Positions 8,213 to 17,837 are shown, counted from the first letter of the stretch. The stretch is DNA of 64,000 nt from JACCTU01 sp963798985 (GCA_963798985.1 CAWCVL010000005.1:124001-188000), one strand, 5' to 3'. Numbers and translations: made by a program. The notes: generated by a model from the letters alone, not told the origin.

Positions 8213-9175
8213 ATGCGCCTCCTCGTCCTCGGCGGCACACAGTTCCTCGGCCGCGCGCTCGTCGACTCCGCGCTCGCGCGCGGGCACGAGCTGACGCTTT
8301 TCAACAGAGGACAGACGAACGCCGACCTCTTCCCGGAAGTCGAGAAGCTCAGGGGCGACCGCACCCAGGACCTTTCGCCGCTCGAGGGTCGCGAATGGGA
8401 TGCGGTGCTCGACGTCGCCACGTTCCTCCCACGGGTGGTGCGCGGCTCGGTCGACGCCCTCACTGGTCGCGTCGGCCGCTACGTCTACATCTCGAGCATC
8501 TCTGCCTACGCCGACCTGAGCACACCGCCGGTCGAGGGCGCACCGGTCGCGGAGCTCGACGACCGAGACGCGGAGGACGTCGAGCACTACGGAGCGCTTA
8601 AGGCGACGTGCGAGCGCATCGTCCTGGACGCCTTCGGCGATCAAGCGCTCGTCGTCCGCCCCGGGCTGATCGTCGGGCCGCACGATCCGACGGACCGGTT
8701 CACGTACTGGCCGCGCCGGGTTGCCCAGGGCGGCAGCGTACTCGCGCCTGCCCCGCCCGAGCAGCCGGTGCAGTTCATCGACGTGCGCGATCTCGCAGAC
8801 TGGATCGTCGCGGCGACCGAGGCCGAGCTCGACGGCCTTTACAACGCAACCGGCGACACGATCACCTTCGAACAGGTGCTCGACGAGTGCCGCCGCGTGT
8901 CGGGCGACGCGGAGATCGTCTGGGTGCCACCGGGGCGCCTCGTGGCCGCCGGAGTCGGGGAGTGGATGGAGCTCCCGCTCTGGATCGCCACGCCCGAGTA
9001 CTCCGCGACGCACCGCACCGACGTGACGAAGGCGAAGCGCGCCGGGCTCCGCGTCAGGCCGCTCGCAGAGACGATCGCGGACACGCTCGCGTGGGACGCG
9101 ACACGCGAGACTCCGCGCGCGGAGGGCGTGGGCCTCACGCCCGAGCGCGAGCGTGAGCTGCTCGCCGGTGCCTGA
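8213..9175 (+). CDS. NAD-dependent epimerase/dehydratase (extended SDR)
   Basis: A 320-residue nucleotide-sugar epimerase-like protein. The Rossmann motif LVLGGTQFLGRAL is at the N terminus, a Ser-rich strand (YVYISSISAYAD) near residue 85, and Tyr-x3-Lys (YGALK) near residue 125. Residues 150-200 form the substrate-binding half (VVRPGLIVGPHDPTDRF). Relatives include chloroplast RNA-binding/isoflavone-reductase-like proteins, so a sugar substrate is only a guess. The ATG at 8213 is preferred over ATG 8198 because AGGATGAG precedes it at normal spacing. It stands between an aminotransferase and a convergent SIS-domain gene. Confidence 0.8.
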   Translation: MRLLVLGGTQFLGRALVDSALARGHELTLFNRGQTNADLFPEVEKLRGDRTQDLSPLEGREWDAVLDVATFLPRVVRGSVDALTGRVGRYVYISSISAYADLSTPPVEGAPVAELDDRDAEDVEHYGALKATCERIVLDAFGDQALVVRPGLIVGPHDPTDRFTYWPRRVAQGGSVLAPAPPEQPVQFIDVRDLADWIVAATEAELDGLYNATGDTITFEQVLDECRRVSGDAEIVWVPPGRLVAAGVGEWMELPLWIATPEYSATHRTDVTKAKRAGLRVRPLAETIADTLAWDATRETPRAEGVGLTPERERELLAGA

Positions 9176-9187
9176 GAAGGGGTCGAC

Positions 9188-10048
9188 TCACCGAGAGACC
9201 TCCGCAGCGCGCGCCCAGCGCTCGTCGTCGCGCCTGATCCGGTCGGGCTCCACGCCCCGGGCCTCGGCGAGGTCGAGCGTGAGGAGCTGGAAACGCACGA
9301 TGTCTACGACCGGGTGGCGCGTTGGGACGAGCGTCGTCTCGCAGCCGAGCACGCGCAGCGCTTCGGCAGCTCCGCGCGCGCGCTCCGCGGCCCGGCCTTC
9401 GCCCTCGAGCACGAAGCAGCGCACGTCTTCGTCGACGGCCGCGAGGTAGCCGTGCAGCAGCTGTTCGGTGTGGTGGGACTCGGCGGCGACGTACGCGCCC
9501 TCGCGAAGCTTGAGCTCGGCCTCCTGTGCGGTCGGCCAGTCGCGCCCGGCGCCCGCGATCAGCCAGCGGCCGTGCTCCGACACCGGCTCGCGCTCGCCCA
9601 GCACCGCTTCGACCGCGTCCGGCAGCCACGACACGTCCTCCCCGCGGAGGGCGGCGAGCGTCGCGACGGCGCAGGTGTAGCTCGCGGTGTGACACCAGCT
9701 CTGCTCCACCTCGGGCGTCGCCACGACGACCTCGTCGCAGAGCTCGCCGAGCGGACTGTCCGGCTTGCCCGTGACGAGCCACTTCGGACCGCGGAACGCG
9801 CGCGCCGCCTCGAGCGTGACCGACGTGTCGCCCTCGTGGCTGACCACGACGAGCAGGTCCGCCTCGGGCGGCCGCAGCACGGCCTCGAGCGCCTGGATCG
9901 CCTCGCCGCCGGTCTGCGCAGCGTGGAACGACGTGCCGCAGCCCGTGTGGACGACACGAATGCCGTCCGGCAGACGCCGATCGGTCGGCACTTGCCGCAG
10001 CCAGTCGGGCTGCGCGTGGATCGACGCGCGCGTCAGGTCGCCGGCCAT
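9188..10048 (-). CDS. SIS-domain sugar isomerase/deaminase-like protein
   Basis: Two SIS (phosphosugar-binding) domains as in the isomerase half of glucosamine-6-phosphate synthase: VVHTGCGTSFHAAQTGG near residue 40 and the second LIAGAGRDWPTAQEAELKL near 165. VVSHEGDTSVTLEA is the typical sugar-phosphate loop. No glutaminase domain is present, so it more likely acts on amino-sugar phosphates as an isomerase or deaminase. The start is set at ATG 10048, which avoids overlap with the divergent thioesterase gene; a longer frame extends across it without support. Confidence 0.8.
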   Translation of the reverse strand: MAGDLTRASIHAQPDWLRQVPTDRRLPDGIRVVHTGCGTSFHAAQTGGEAIQALEAVLRPPEADLLVVVSHEGDTSVTLEAARAFRGPKWLVTGKPDSPLGELCDEVVVATPEVEQSWCHTASYTCAVATLAALRGEDVSWLPDAVEAVLGEREPVSEHGRWLIAGAGRDWPTAQEAELKLREGAYVAAESHHTEQLLHGYLAAVDEDVRCFVLEGEGRAAERARGAAEALRVLGCETTLVPTRHPVVDIVRFQLLTLDLAEARGVEPDRIRRDDERWARAAEVSR

Positions 10049-10072
10049 ACACGCGTCTATACCATCCTTCGC

Positions 10073-10471
10073 GTGGCCGACTTCCCGTTCGTTCACCGCG
10101 AGGTCGCGCGATTCAGCGATCTCGATCCAATGGGCCACGTGAACAACGCCGTCTATCTGACCTGGATCGAGAACGCGCGGATCGAGTTCCTGCGGCAGCT
10201 CGGCGCCTTCGACAAGCCCGACACGACCGAGATGGCGATGATTCTGGCCCGCGTCCAGCTCGACTTCCGAGCCCCCGTGGGCTTCGGGGACGAGATCGAC
10301 GTCGGTGTCCGGACGGCGAGGCTCGGCACCAAGAGCTTCGACCTCGCGTACGAGCTCCGACGCGGCGAGGAGATCGTCGCGAACGCGACGACCGTACTCG
10401 TGGCGTACGACTACGACAAAAACTCGAGCAAGGAGATCCCGGACGAATGGCGACAGCGGCTAGCGGCATGA
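10073..10471 (+). CDS. Acyl-CoA thioesterase (YbgC/FadM type)
   Basis: A 132-residue single-hotdog 4-hydroxybenzoyl-CoA thioesterase-like protein. The active-site motif DLDPMGHVNNAVYLTWIENAR (split DLDPMGHVNN, YLTWIENAR; about residues 13-33) carries the catalytic Asp and the helix that binds CoA. Such enzymes release acyl groups from CoA or ACP. The start is GTG 10073. The stop TGA overlaps the ATG of the downstream M16 peptidase (10468-10471), so the two are co-translated although no functional link is known. Confidence 0.88.
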   Translation: MADFPFVHREVARFSDLDPMGHVNNAVYLTWIENARIEFLRQLGAFDKPDTTEMAMILARVQLDFRAPVGFGDEIDVGVRTARLGTKSFDLAYELRRGEEIVANATTVLVAYDYDKNSSKEIPDEWRQRLAA

Positions 10472-11733
10472 CCTTCGAGCGTTTGAGCCTGGCGAACGGC
10501 GTGCGGATCCTGACCGCGCCGATGCCGAACGTGCAGTCGACCTCGTGCTTCCTGATGTTCGCGGCCGGCTCGCGCTACGAGACGAAGGAGTCGAACGGAA
10601 TCGCGCACTTCGCCGAGCACATGTTCTTCAAGGGGACCGAGCGACGGCCCTCGTCGAAGGACATCTCGGGCGAGATCGACTCGATCGGCGGCGAGTTCAA
10701 CGCGTTCACCGGGAAGGAGTACACGGGCTACTACGTCCGCTGCGCGGCCGAGCACGCGCCGATCGCGTTCGACGTGCTCGTCGACATGATCCGCCACTCG
10801 CGCTTCGAGCCGGACGAGATCGAGCGTGAGAAGGGCGTGATCGTCGAGGAGATGAACATGTACTTCGACACCCCTCGCGACTACCTCGGCGGCCTCTACG
10901 AGCAGCTCCTCTACGGCGACCAGCCGCTCGGCTGGGACATCATCGGCCGCAAGGAGACCGTGCGCGGCGCGACCCGCGAGACGTTCCAGGAGTACCTCGA
11001 CCGCTGGTACCAGCCGACGCGGCTCGTCGTCGGGGTCGGGGGGAAGTTCGATCCGAGCCTGCTCAAGACGCTCGAGGAGCTCGTGTCGGAGTTCCCGCTC
11101 GGCGAGATGCCGGGGCCCGATCCGGTGCGGCTCGACTCGAACGGCGGCCCGCACGTCGTCGTGCACACGAAGACGTCGGACCAGGCGCACGTGTCGCTCG
11201 GCGTGCGCAGCTACCCGATCGTGCACCCCGACCGCTATGCGCTCCAGCTCCTCTCGACGGTGCTCGGCGGCGGGATGTCGTCGCGGTTGTTCACCGAGGT
11301 GCGAGAGCGGCGCGGGCTTGCCTACTACGTCTTCGGCGTGAACAACAGCTACACCGACGCCGGCTCGCTCTTCTCGCAGGCCGGGGTCGACATCAACAGG
11401 ATCGACGAGGCGATCGAGACGATCGTGCGCGAGCTGCGGCGGATCGCCGAGGAGCCGGTGCCGGCCGACGAGCTCGAGAAGGCGAGGAACTTCGCGAAGG
11501 GCCGCTTCGTGCTGCAACTCGAGAGCCCGCACGGAACGATCATGTACGGGCTTCGGCGCGAGGTGCTCGAAGGGCATGCGACGGAGCCGACCGAGGTGCT
11601 CGAAGGCCTCGATGCCGTCACCGTTGAGGATCTGCAGCGCGTCGCCCAGGACGTGATCGGCCGGAACGCGCTCAATCTCGCGGTGATCGGGCCGTTCGAG
11701 GACGCCGATCGCTTCGAGCGCCTGCTTGCATAG
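10468..11733 (+). CDS. M16-family zinc metallopeptidase (processing-peptidase-like)
   Basis: A 421-residue pitrilysin-family peptidase. The inverted zinc motif HxxEH is visible as HFAEHMFF (about residues 46-53), with the downstream Glu ligand expected in EREKGVIVEEMNMY (about 122-135). The second half carries GGGMSSRLFTEVRERRGLAY, the conserved Arg-Tyr segment of active M16 enzymes. Both halves together match bacterial homologues of mitochondrial processing peptidase beta. No signal peptide is seen. An alternative ATG lies at 10447 (seven residues longer); the ATGA overlap with the thioesterase favours 10468. Confidence 0.92.
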   Translation: MTFERLSLANGVRILTAPMPNVQSTSCFLMFAAGSRYETKESNGIAHFAEHMFFKGTERRPSSKDISGEIDSIGGEFNAFTGKEYTGYYVRCAAEHAPIAFDVLVDMIRHSRFEPDEIEREKGVIVEEMNMYFDTPRDYLGGLYEQLLYGDQPLGWDIIGRKETVRGATRETFQEYLDRWYQPTRLVVGVGGKFDPSLLKTLEELVSEFPLGEMPGPDPVRLDSNGGPHVVVHTKTSDQAHVSLGVRSYPIVHPDRYALQLLSTVLGGGMSSRLFTEVRERRGLAYYVFGVNNSYTDAGSLFSQAGVDINRIDEAIETIVRELRRIAEEPVPADELEKARNFAKGRFVLQLESPHGTIMYGLRREVLEGHATEPTEVLEGLDAVTVEDLQRVAQDVIGRNALNLAVIGPFEDADRFERLLA

Positions 11734-11738
11734 CGGAG

Positions 11739-12014
11739 CTGCCCTCGCGTGTTGCCGTGGTCGGCCTCGCCGCCTGCGGCGGAGGAGGCGAGGACGGCTA
11801 CCCGCAAGAGTCGATCGACGCGTTCGTGCAGGAGTGCCGTGCGCAGCCGAACACATCCGAGCGCCAGTGCCGCTGCGTGGTCGAGCGCCTGCAGGAGGCG
11901 ATGCCCTACGAGGAGTTCGCGGCAGCGGACAAGGCACTGAAGGAGAATCGCCAGCCCGCAGAGGTGTCGGTCGAGAAGCTCCGCGCGGCCGTCACGGCCT
12001 GCACGACTGCCTAG
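11739..12014 (+). CDS. Small putative lipoprotein
   Basis: The mature part starts at a lipobox-like LAAC followed by GGGGEDGYPQESIDAF. The remaining ~70 residues are helical with a CRCVVERLQEAMPYEEF segment and four cysteines after the lipidated one. The short hydrophobic stretch before the lipobox can be read only from CTG 11739 or GTG 11757, so the true start, and probably part of the signal peptide, is uncertain. The gene directly follows the M16 peptidase stop. Its own stop overlaps the convergent TPR-like gene within the four bases CTAG. Function unknown. Confidence 0.6.
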   Translation: MPSRVAVVGLAACGGGGEDGYPQESIDAFVQECRAQPNTSERQCRCVVERLQEAMPYEEFAAADKALKENRQPAEVSVEKLRAAVTACTTA

Positions 12015-12476
12015 GCGAGCTCGTCGAGATCCTCGGCGATGTGCTCGCGGTCCTCCTCGTCGGCGATCTGCGACAACGCTTCGCGGCCGAGCTCCAGGTT
12101 GCGGCGGAACTCGGCGTCGTTCCCGGCGAGCTTGTTCGCGCGGGCGAGCGCTTCGTAGGCGCTCGCGAGGTCCCAGTCGCCGATCCCGTTCTCGGTGTAG
12201 AGCTCCAGGCAGCGCCGGGCGTGGTACAGCGCCGCCTCGGGACGGCCGAGCACGGCGTTCACCCGGGAGATCTGCCAGTGGCTCGCGGGCTGCGTTCACG
12301 GGGCCTGCGCCCTCGGCGCGGCTCCAGTGGTACGCCGACGCATGCGTCGTGTCGAGCATCGCGTCGTCGTCCGCGGGCGTCCTGCTCTCCTGCTCGAGCA
12401 GCTTCCACGTGGCGTTGTAGAGGTCGACGCCGAGCCGGCGGTGGTCGATCTCTGTCCCGGTCTGCTGCTCAGCCAT
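12011..12476 (-). CDS. Hypothetical helical (TPR-like) protein, one frameshift
   Basis: About 154 residues. The N-terminal part contains DLYNATWKLLEQESRTPADDD. The C-terminal part, read after a +1 shift near 12285 (one extra G), contains ALYHARRCLELYTENGIGDWDLASA and ends DREHIAEDLDELA. The paired helices with small residues at A-x-Y-H-A-R-R and A-Y-E-A-L-A-R-A resemble tetratricopeptide repeats. No enzymatic motif is present. The ATG at 12476 overlaps the end of the beta-lactamase-fold gene by 8 bp, indicating co-translation. Function unknown. Confidence 0.65.
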
Positions 12477-13473
12477 CAGGGCCTCCTCGGTCGAGAGTCA
12501 CAGCGGCGACGCGGCGGCCCAGGGCACGTGCTTCCGCGTCGGTGATGCTCGGACGGTATGCAAGCACGACGACGATCGTCGGCGTCCGCCCGTAGACGAT
12601 CGCGGCGCTCGCGCGCAGGTCGGAGATCCAACCCTCCTTGTGTGCGACCGGCGCCGAGAAGAACGGCTCGATGAGCCCACTCCGCGTCGAGTGCACGAGC
12701 AGCGCGATTCCACGGCTTGCCTCCGTCTGCGACAGACCGGTCGTTCGCGCGACGTAGCGGTTGCCCGCGGCCGCGGCCTGGAACGCGTAGAGGATCCGGC
12801 CGAGGTCGTGCGCGGTCGTGACGCGCGAGTGGCCGTGGGCCGGGGGCTTCGGAGCGTCGGCGGCAGCCGAGGTCCCTGCGCGGTACGGCCCCGGATACGT
12901 GCTCGCGCGCGCGCCGAGACGCCTGAGCGAGCTCGCGATCACCCGCTCGCCGCCGAGCCTTCGGGTGAGGCGGTTTGCAGCGAGGTTCGACGACCAGCCT
13001 GCGAGCTGGCGCAGGTCGTACCAGAGGGGTGAGCCCGGCGCGTGGCCCCGGCGAAGCGCCTCCGCAAGCACGCCGAGCTTGACGGTCGACGCTGCGGGGA
13101 AGCTGGCGTCCGAGTTCCAACCGGCCCACGCTCCCGTGCCGAGGTCGTGCACCCAGAACGCGGCCCACCCGCGGTAGGACGTCCCGATCTCGGCCAGTCG
13201 TCCCGCAAGACGGGCGTCCTTGGCCCGTTCGGCCCGGGCGCCAGGGCGCTTTGCGAACCCGGGTGCGTCGTGCCCGCCGCGCCAGGTGGCGGGGCGATGG
13301 TCGTGACGCTCCGCGGCCAACACCTCTGCATGGGCGCGCGCGGCGGCGGCCCGATCACCCGCCCGTAGCGCGCGTTCCTCACGGTCTCGCGCGGAGTCGT
13401 ACCTGGCCTGGAGGGCGTCGGAGTCAGGTGCCGCGGTGAGGAGCGCGAGTGCGGCGAGCGCCAGCAGCTTCAC
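12469..13473 (-). CDS. Secreted serine beta-lactamase-fold protein
   Basis: A 334-residue exported protein with an N-terminal signal peptide (LLALAALALLTAAP). The penicillin-recognising fold is shown by SxxK in FPAASTVKLGVL (about residue 130), SxN in AGWSSNLAANRL (about 165) and a KTG-like HKEGW (about 285). The Glu of the class A omega loop is not evident, so it may be a D,D-peptidase or a divergent beta-lactamase rather than a resistance enzyme. A coiled, alanine-rich stretch of about 60 residues precedes the catalytic domain. The start is GTG 13473. Confidence 0.8.
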   Translation of the reverse strand: MKLLALAALALLTAAPDSDALQARYDSARDREERALRAGDRAAAARAHAEVLAAERHDHRPATWRGGHDAPGFAKRPGARAERAKDARLAGRLAEIGTSYRGWAAFWVHDLGTGAWAGWNSDASFPAASTVKLGVLAEALRRGHAPGSPLWYDLRQLAGWSSNLAANRLTRRLGGERVIASSLRRLGARASTYPGPYRAGTSAAADAPKPPAHGHSRVTTAHDLGRILYAFQAAAAGNRYVARTTGLSQTEASRGIALLVHSTRSGLIEPFFSAPVAHKEGWISDLRASAAIVYGRTPTIVVVLAYRPSITDAEARALGRRVAAVTLDRGGPDG

Positions 13474-13482
13474 GCCGGCAGG

Positions 13483-15426
13483 TCACTCCTCCGTCTTCTC
13501 GCTCGCCGCACGGTCGCGGATCTCCTCGACCACGGCAGGGTCGGCCAGCGTCGTCGTGTCGCCGAGCGTCCGCTCCTCCGCGACGTCGCGCAGGAGCCGG
13601 CGCATGATCTTTCCGCTCCGCGTCTTCGGCAGCTCCGGGGTGAACACGATGTTCGCCGGCTTGGCGATCGGCCCGATCTTGCGGGCGACGTGGTTGCGAA
13701 GCTCCTCGAGCTTCTCGACCGACGCTTCCTCGGTGCCCTTCAGCGTCACGTACGCAACGATCGCCTGGCCGGTCTGCGCGTCGGTGCGCCCGCAGACCGC
13801 GGCTTCGGCGACGCTCGGGTGGTCGACGAGTGCCGACTCGACCTCGATCGTCGAGATGCGGTGCCCCGAGACGTTCATCACGTCGTCGACCCGACCGAGC
13901 AGCCAGAAGTCGCCGTCGCGGTCGATTCGAGCTCCGTCCCCCGCGAAGTACACGTCCTCGTACTTCGACCAGTACGTGTCCCGGTAGCGGTCGTCGGCCT
14001 TGTGGATCCCGCGCAGCATCGCCGGCCACGGCCGTCGCAGCACGAGGTAGCCCCCACCGCCCGGTCCGACCTCGTTCCCCTGCTCGTCGTACACCGCCGC
14101 GTCGACGCCTGGGAACGGCTTCGTCGCCGAGCCCGGCTTCGTCGTCGTGACCCCCGGAAGCGGCGTGATCATGATCATCCCGGTCTCGGTCTGCCACCAC
14201 GTGTCGACGACCGGCGTGCGGCCGCCGCCGATGTGCCGCCGGTACCACTCCCACGCTTCGGGGTTGATCGGCTCGCCGACCGACCCGAGCAGGCGCAGCG
14301 ACGAGAGGTCGTGCTTCTCCGCGTGCTCGGTCCCCCACTTCATGTGCGCGCGGATCGCGGTCGGCGCCGTGTAGAGGATGTCGACCTTGTAGCGCTCGAC
14401 GATCTCCCACCACCGGTCCTTGTCGGGGAAGTCGGGGGTGCCCTCGTACATGACGCCGGTCGTGCCGTTCGCGAGCGGCCCGTAGACGATGTAGCTGTGA
14501 CCTGTGACCCAGCCGACGTCCGCCGCGCACCAGTAGACGGAGTCGGGCTTCACGTCGAAGATGTAGTGGTGCGTCGATGCGACGCCGGTGAGGTATCCCG
14601 CGGTGGTGTGGACGATCCCCTTCGGCTTGGCGGTCGTGCCGCTCGTGTAGAGGAGATAGAGCAGGTCCTCGGAGTCCATCGGCTCGCATGGGTACGCCGT
14701 GTCGTCCGTCGCGACGTCGTGCCACCAGTGGTCGCGCCCCTCCTGCATCGGCACCTCGTTGCCCGTCCGGCGCAGGACGACGACGCTCTTGACCGTCGGC
14801 GACGCCGCGACCGCCTCGTCCGCCGTGCGCTTGAGCGGCACGGTCGTCCCGCGTCGCCACGCCTCGTCCTGCGTGATCAGCACCTCGCACTCCATGTCCT
14901 GCAGACGGTCGGAGAGCGAGTCGGCTGAGAAGCCCCCGAAGACGACGGTGTGCGGTGCGCCGATCCGCGCGCAGGCGAGCATCGCGACCGGCGTCTCGGG
15001 GACCATCCCCATGTAGATGCCGACCGGAGTGCCCTTGCGGATCCCCAGCGCTTTCAGCGCGTTTGCGAGCTTGGTCGTCTCGCGCTGGAGGTCGGCGAAC
15101 GTGATCTCCCGCCGCTCGTCGGCGGGCTCGCCCTCCCAGTAGTACGCGACCTTGTCGCCGAGCCCCGCCTCGACATGGCGGTCGACGCAGTTGTAGGTGA
15201 CGTTCGTCTTGCCGCCGAGGTACCACTTCGCGTACGGCGGCTTCCATTCGTAGAGCTGCGTGAACGGCTCGAACCACGAGATGCGCTCGCGGCCTTCGCG
15301 CTCCCAGAACGCCTCGAAGTCCTCGTCGTAGATGTCCGGCTGCGCGTTCGCCTGCGCCGCGAAGTCCTCGGGCGGCGGGTAGCTGCGGTCCTCGGTGAGG
15401 ATCGTCTCGATCGCGGGCGTCGTCAC
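13483..15426 (-). CDS. acs: Acetyl-CoA synthetase
   Basis: AMP-forming acetate-CoA ligase of 647 residues, the standard length. Visible are the adenylation motif YTSGTTAKPKGIVHTTAGY (about residue 265), the acetate-pocket Trp region WWQTETGMIMITPLPG (about 415), the hinge GRVDDVMNVSGHRIST (about 520) and the acetylatable lysine in KTRSGKIMRRLLRD (about 610). It activates acetate for the TCA cycle. GTG 15426 overlaps the TGA of the M24 peptidase gene (GTGA), giving a two-gene operon. The PatZ/CobB-type control suggested by the conserved lysine is known for the family, not shown here. Confidence 0.97.
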   Translation of the reverse strand: MTTPAIETILTEDRSYPPPEDFAAQANAQPDIYDEDFEAFWEREGRERISWFEPFTQLYEWKPPYAKWYLGGKTNVTYNCVDRHVEAGLGDKVAYYWEGEPADERREITFADLQRETTKLANALKALGIRKGTPVGIYMGMVPETPVAMLACARIGAPHTVVFGGFSADSLSDRLQDMECEVLITQDEAWRRGTTVPLKRTADEAVAASPTVKSVVVLRRTGNEVPMQEGRDHWWHDVATDDTAYPCEPMDSEDLLYLLYTSGTTAKPKGIVHTTAGYLTGVASTHHYIFDVKPDSVYWCAADVGWVTGHSYIVYGPLANGTTGVMYEGTPDFPDKDRWWEIVERYKVDILYTAPTAIRAHMKWGTEHAEKHDLSSLRLLGSVGEPINPEAWEWYRRHIGGGRTPVVDTWWQTETGMIMITPLPGVTTTKPGSATKPFPGVDAAVYDEQGNEVGPGGGGYLVLRRPWPAMLRGIHKADDRYRDTYWSKYEDVYFAGDGARIDRDGDFWLLGRVDDVMNVSGHRISTIEVESALVDHPSVAEAAVCGRTDAQTGQAIVAYVTLKGTEEASVEKLEELRNHVARKIGPIAKPANIVFTPELPKTRSGKIMRRLLRDVAEERTLGDTTTLADPAVVEEIRDRAASEKTEE

Positions 15427-16538
15427 AGCGTCAGCTCGTACGGGAAGTCGGTCAGGTTCTCGCAACCGTCTTCCGTCACCACGACGAGGTCTTCGAGGCG
15501 AAGACCGCCGAAGCCGGGCCGGTAGAGCCCCGGCTCGACGCTGACGGCGTCGCCGGCAACGAGCGGATCGGTGCCGAGCAGGCCGAGCAACGGCGCCTCG
15601 TGTACCTCGAGCCCGACGCCGTGCCCGAGCGAATGGATGAAGCCTTCCTCCAGGGGGACGCCCTCCTCTTTCTTGCGCGGCGTCGCGTAGCCCGCTGCCT
15701 CGAAGATCTCGCAGGTCCCCTCGAAGATCGAGCGGCCGGTCACGCCGGCGCGGATCTCGCCGAGCGCGCGGTCGAGCGCCTGCTTGCAGAGCCCGTACCA
15801 CTCGCGGAGCTCGTCGCTCGGCTCGCCGAAGACGAACGTCCGCGTCATGTCGGCGTAGACGCCCGACTCGTTGTCGTACGGGAAGAGGTCGATCACCACC
15901 GGTTCGTCGCGCAGGATCTCGCCCGACCCGGCCTCGTGGCCGATCGCGGACTGCGGGCCGTGCGAGACGATCAGCTCGTCAGCGCCGGCACCCAGGTCGA
16001 GGAAGCGCTGCAGGATCGCCGCCTTGATCTCCTCGACCGTGATCGTCGAGCCGCCCGCGAGCGCGTCGCTGAGCATCGTCCGCGCCGTCCCCATTCCGGC
16101 CTCCGCCGCGCGTTGCGCGCGCCGCATCCCCTCGAGCTCGGCACCGCTCTTCACACGCCGGCGCCGGTCGAACACCTCGCGGTCGACGGCGACTTCGATC
16201 CCGTTTGCGCGCAACGCATCGGCGACGTCGAGCGGAAAGGAGCCCGGCACGACAGCGTCTGAGACCCCGAGCTCGCGGCAGGCGCGGGCGATGATCTCGT
16301 CGCGGATCTCGTACTGGTCGCTCCCGCTGCGCATCAGCTCGTCGAGACCGAAGGCCTCCCGTGGGTGGACCTCGAGGCCGGCGAGCGCGCGGAGCCGGGG
16401 GAGCTCGAGCGAGTGCGTGACCACGTGCCTTGTGCCGTTCCGCTCGACGTACAGGAACGGATCGGGGACGGAAAGCGGGATCTCGTGCCTGAGCTCCGGC
16501 GAGCGGACGGTATCGGCGTAGATCAAGACGTCCGGCAC
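15423..16538 (-). CDS. M24-family aminopeptidase (Xaa-Pro peptidase-like)
   Basis: A 371-residue pita-bread metallopeptidase. All five metal ligands can be placed: two Asp in VVIDLFPYDNESGVYADMTR, His in HSLGHGVGLEVHE, Glu in SVEPGLYRPG and the last Glu in LRLEDLVVV. An N-terminal creatinase-like domain (residues 1-130) is present, as in Xaa-Pro aminopeptidases. It probably releases N-terminal residues next to proline in the cytoplasm. The GTG start at 16538 faces the Ig-like gene cluster, and its stop overlaps the start of acs. Confidence 0.9.
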   Translation of the reverse strand: MPDVLIYADTVRSPELRHEIPLSVPDPFLYVERNGTRHVVTHSLELPRLRALAGLEVHPREAFGLDELMRSGSDQYEIRDEIIARACRELGVSDAVVPGSFPLDVADALRANGIEVAVDREVFDRRRRVKSGAELEGMRRAQRAAEAGMGTARTMLSDALAGGSTITVEEIKAAILQRFLDLGAGADELIVSHGPQSAIGHEAGSGEILRDEPVVIDLFPYDNESGVYADMTRTFVFGEPSDELREWYGLCKQALDRALGEIRAGVTGRSIFEGTCEIFEAAGYATPRKKEEGVPLEEGFIHSLGHGVGLEVHEAPLLGLLGTDPLVAGDAVSVEPGLYRPGFGGLRLEDLVVVTEDGCENLTDFPYELTL

Positions 16539-16654
16539 GGCCGCGAAGATCCTATACCTGCCGGAAAGTGGTGCTATCCTCCCGGCCGCTGCCGGACCCC
16601 CACTCGGCAGATACCGGGTCTTTTCGAGGTCTTTCGCCTGAAATGAGGTCTCCT

Positions 16655-17753
16655 ATGTCTCACCTGTCAAAGCGCGTTGCTTTGCGCGCTCTCGTCCTGG
16701 CTCTCACAAGCGTCCTCGCGCTCGCCGTCGTCGGTGCTGCGAGCGCCGAGTTCCCGACGAAGCGAAGCGATCCGTCCATCCGCGGCACCGCGCAGGAAGG
16801 CCAGACGCTGAACGGCCAGACCGGTCAGTGGCTGATGGACGACGGCCTGAACTGCACCGATTGCACGTACAGGTACACGTGGCAGCGATGCAACGCGGAC
16901 CTGAGCGGCTGTGCGGACGTTCCGGGCCGCACCGGCTACACCTACTTGCTCGGCGCCGACGACGTCGGCAAGCGGATGCGCTTCATCGAGTGGATCTTCA
17001 AGCGCGACTGCGGTGCACACAACACCCAGACCGGCCAGATCGAGTGTCACGACATCGAGAAGAACGGCGCATCCGCCCCGACGGTGCAGGTCGAGCCGAA
17101 GCCCGTGACGACTCCGCAGTCCGCCGGGACTCCCACCGTGGCGGGCAGGCCCATGGAGGATGAGGTCCTCAGCGCCACCGGGGCGACGTGGACCGGGCAG
17201 GGGACGATCACGAAGGCGTTCTTCTGGCAGCGGTGCAACACCGCCGGCGAGGGCTGCGCCACGCTTCCCGCGGTCTCCGGCGCCGTCGTACCGCCTCACC
17301 TCGAGCGACGTCGGTTGGCGCCTCCGCGTGGTCGAGACCGCGACGAACGAGGGCGGAACGTCTCAGGCCGTCTCGGTCGTCACCGACGTCGTGGACGAGC
17401 TCATGCCGACGGTCGCGCGGCCGACGATTCCCGTCACGAAGGTCTCGCTGCCCCACCGCCTCGTGCTGAACGAGGTGGTCACGCAGCAGAAGGGGACGAC
17501 CGTCACGCTCCGGGTCAAGGTCTCGGACGACCGAGGCTTCCGGGTCGGGGGCGTCCAGGTCAGGGTCACCCCCACCGGTCTGCTCGCGGGCGCGGTCGCG
17601 GCCCGGACGAGCGCGGCCAACGGCTGGGCGACCTTCACCTTCCGCGCGACGGGCACCGGGGCCACGTACGTGTTCGTGGAGGCCAACCGCAAGGGCGAGA
17701 AGCCGCAGGCGGGCATCTCGACCTCGAACCTGTTCAAGGTCCGCGTCCGCTAG
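16655..17753 (+). CDS. Secreted Ig-like repeat protein A (one frameshift)
   Basis: Signal peptide (VLALTSVLALAVVGAASAE) followed by two repeats of the form GQTLNGQTGQW ... WQRCNADLSGC ... YLLGADDVGKRMRF, the cysteine-paired Ig-like modules common on Thermoleophilia surface proteins. An all-beta C-terminal domain (VTLRVKVSDDRGFRVGGVQV) follows. A +1 shift near 17285 interrupts the second repeat. Start ATG 16655 is chosen because GAGG sits about 8 nt upstream; ATG 16643 is in frame. It is 45% or so similar by eye to the next gene, a tandem duplicate. Probably an envelope or adhesive protein; partner unknown. Confidence 0.75.
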
Positions 17754-17803
17754 CCCTTCAGTCCTCGGCGGTTTCTGCCGAAAACCCTCTGAGAACCTGT
17801 AAA

Positions 17804-17837
17804 GCGCCCCTTTCTGCCGTCCGGCAGGAAGGGGCGC
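17804..17837 (+). terminator. Strong hairpin between the two Ig-like genes
   Basis: A 16-bp stem: GCGCCCCTTTCTGCCG (17804-17819), a 2-base loop, and CGGCAGGAAGGGGCGC (17822-17837), with a single G-T wobble. No U-tract follows, so it may be a U-less terminator or an RNA-stabilising structure. It lies 50 bp after the stop of protein A and 10 bp before the AAAGGAG ribosome site of protein B. Confidence 0.65.

Noticed and set aside
12469..13473. Calling the secreted beta-lactamase-fold protein a resistance enzyme
   Set aside because: SxxK is clear but the omega-loop Glu of class A enzymes is not evident, so a cell-wall peptidase is equally likely.
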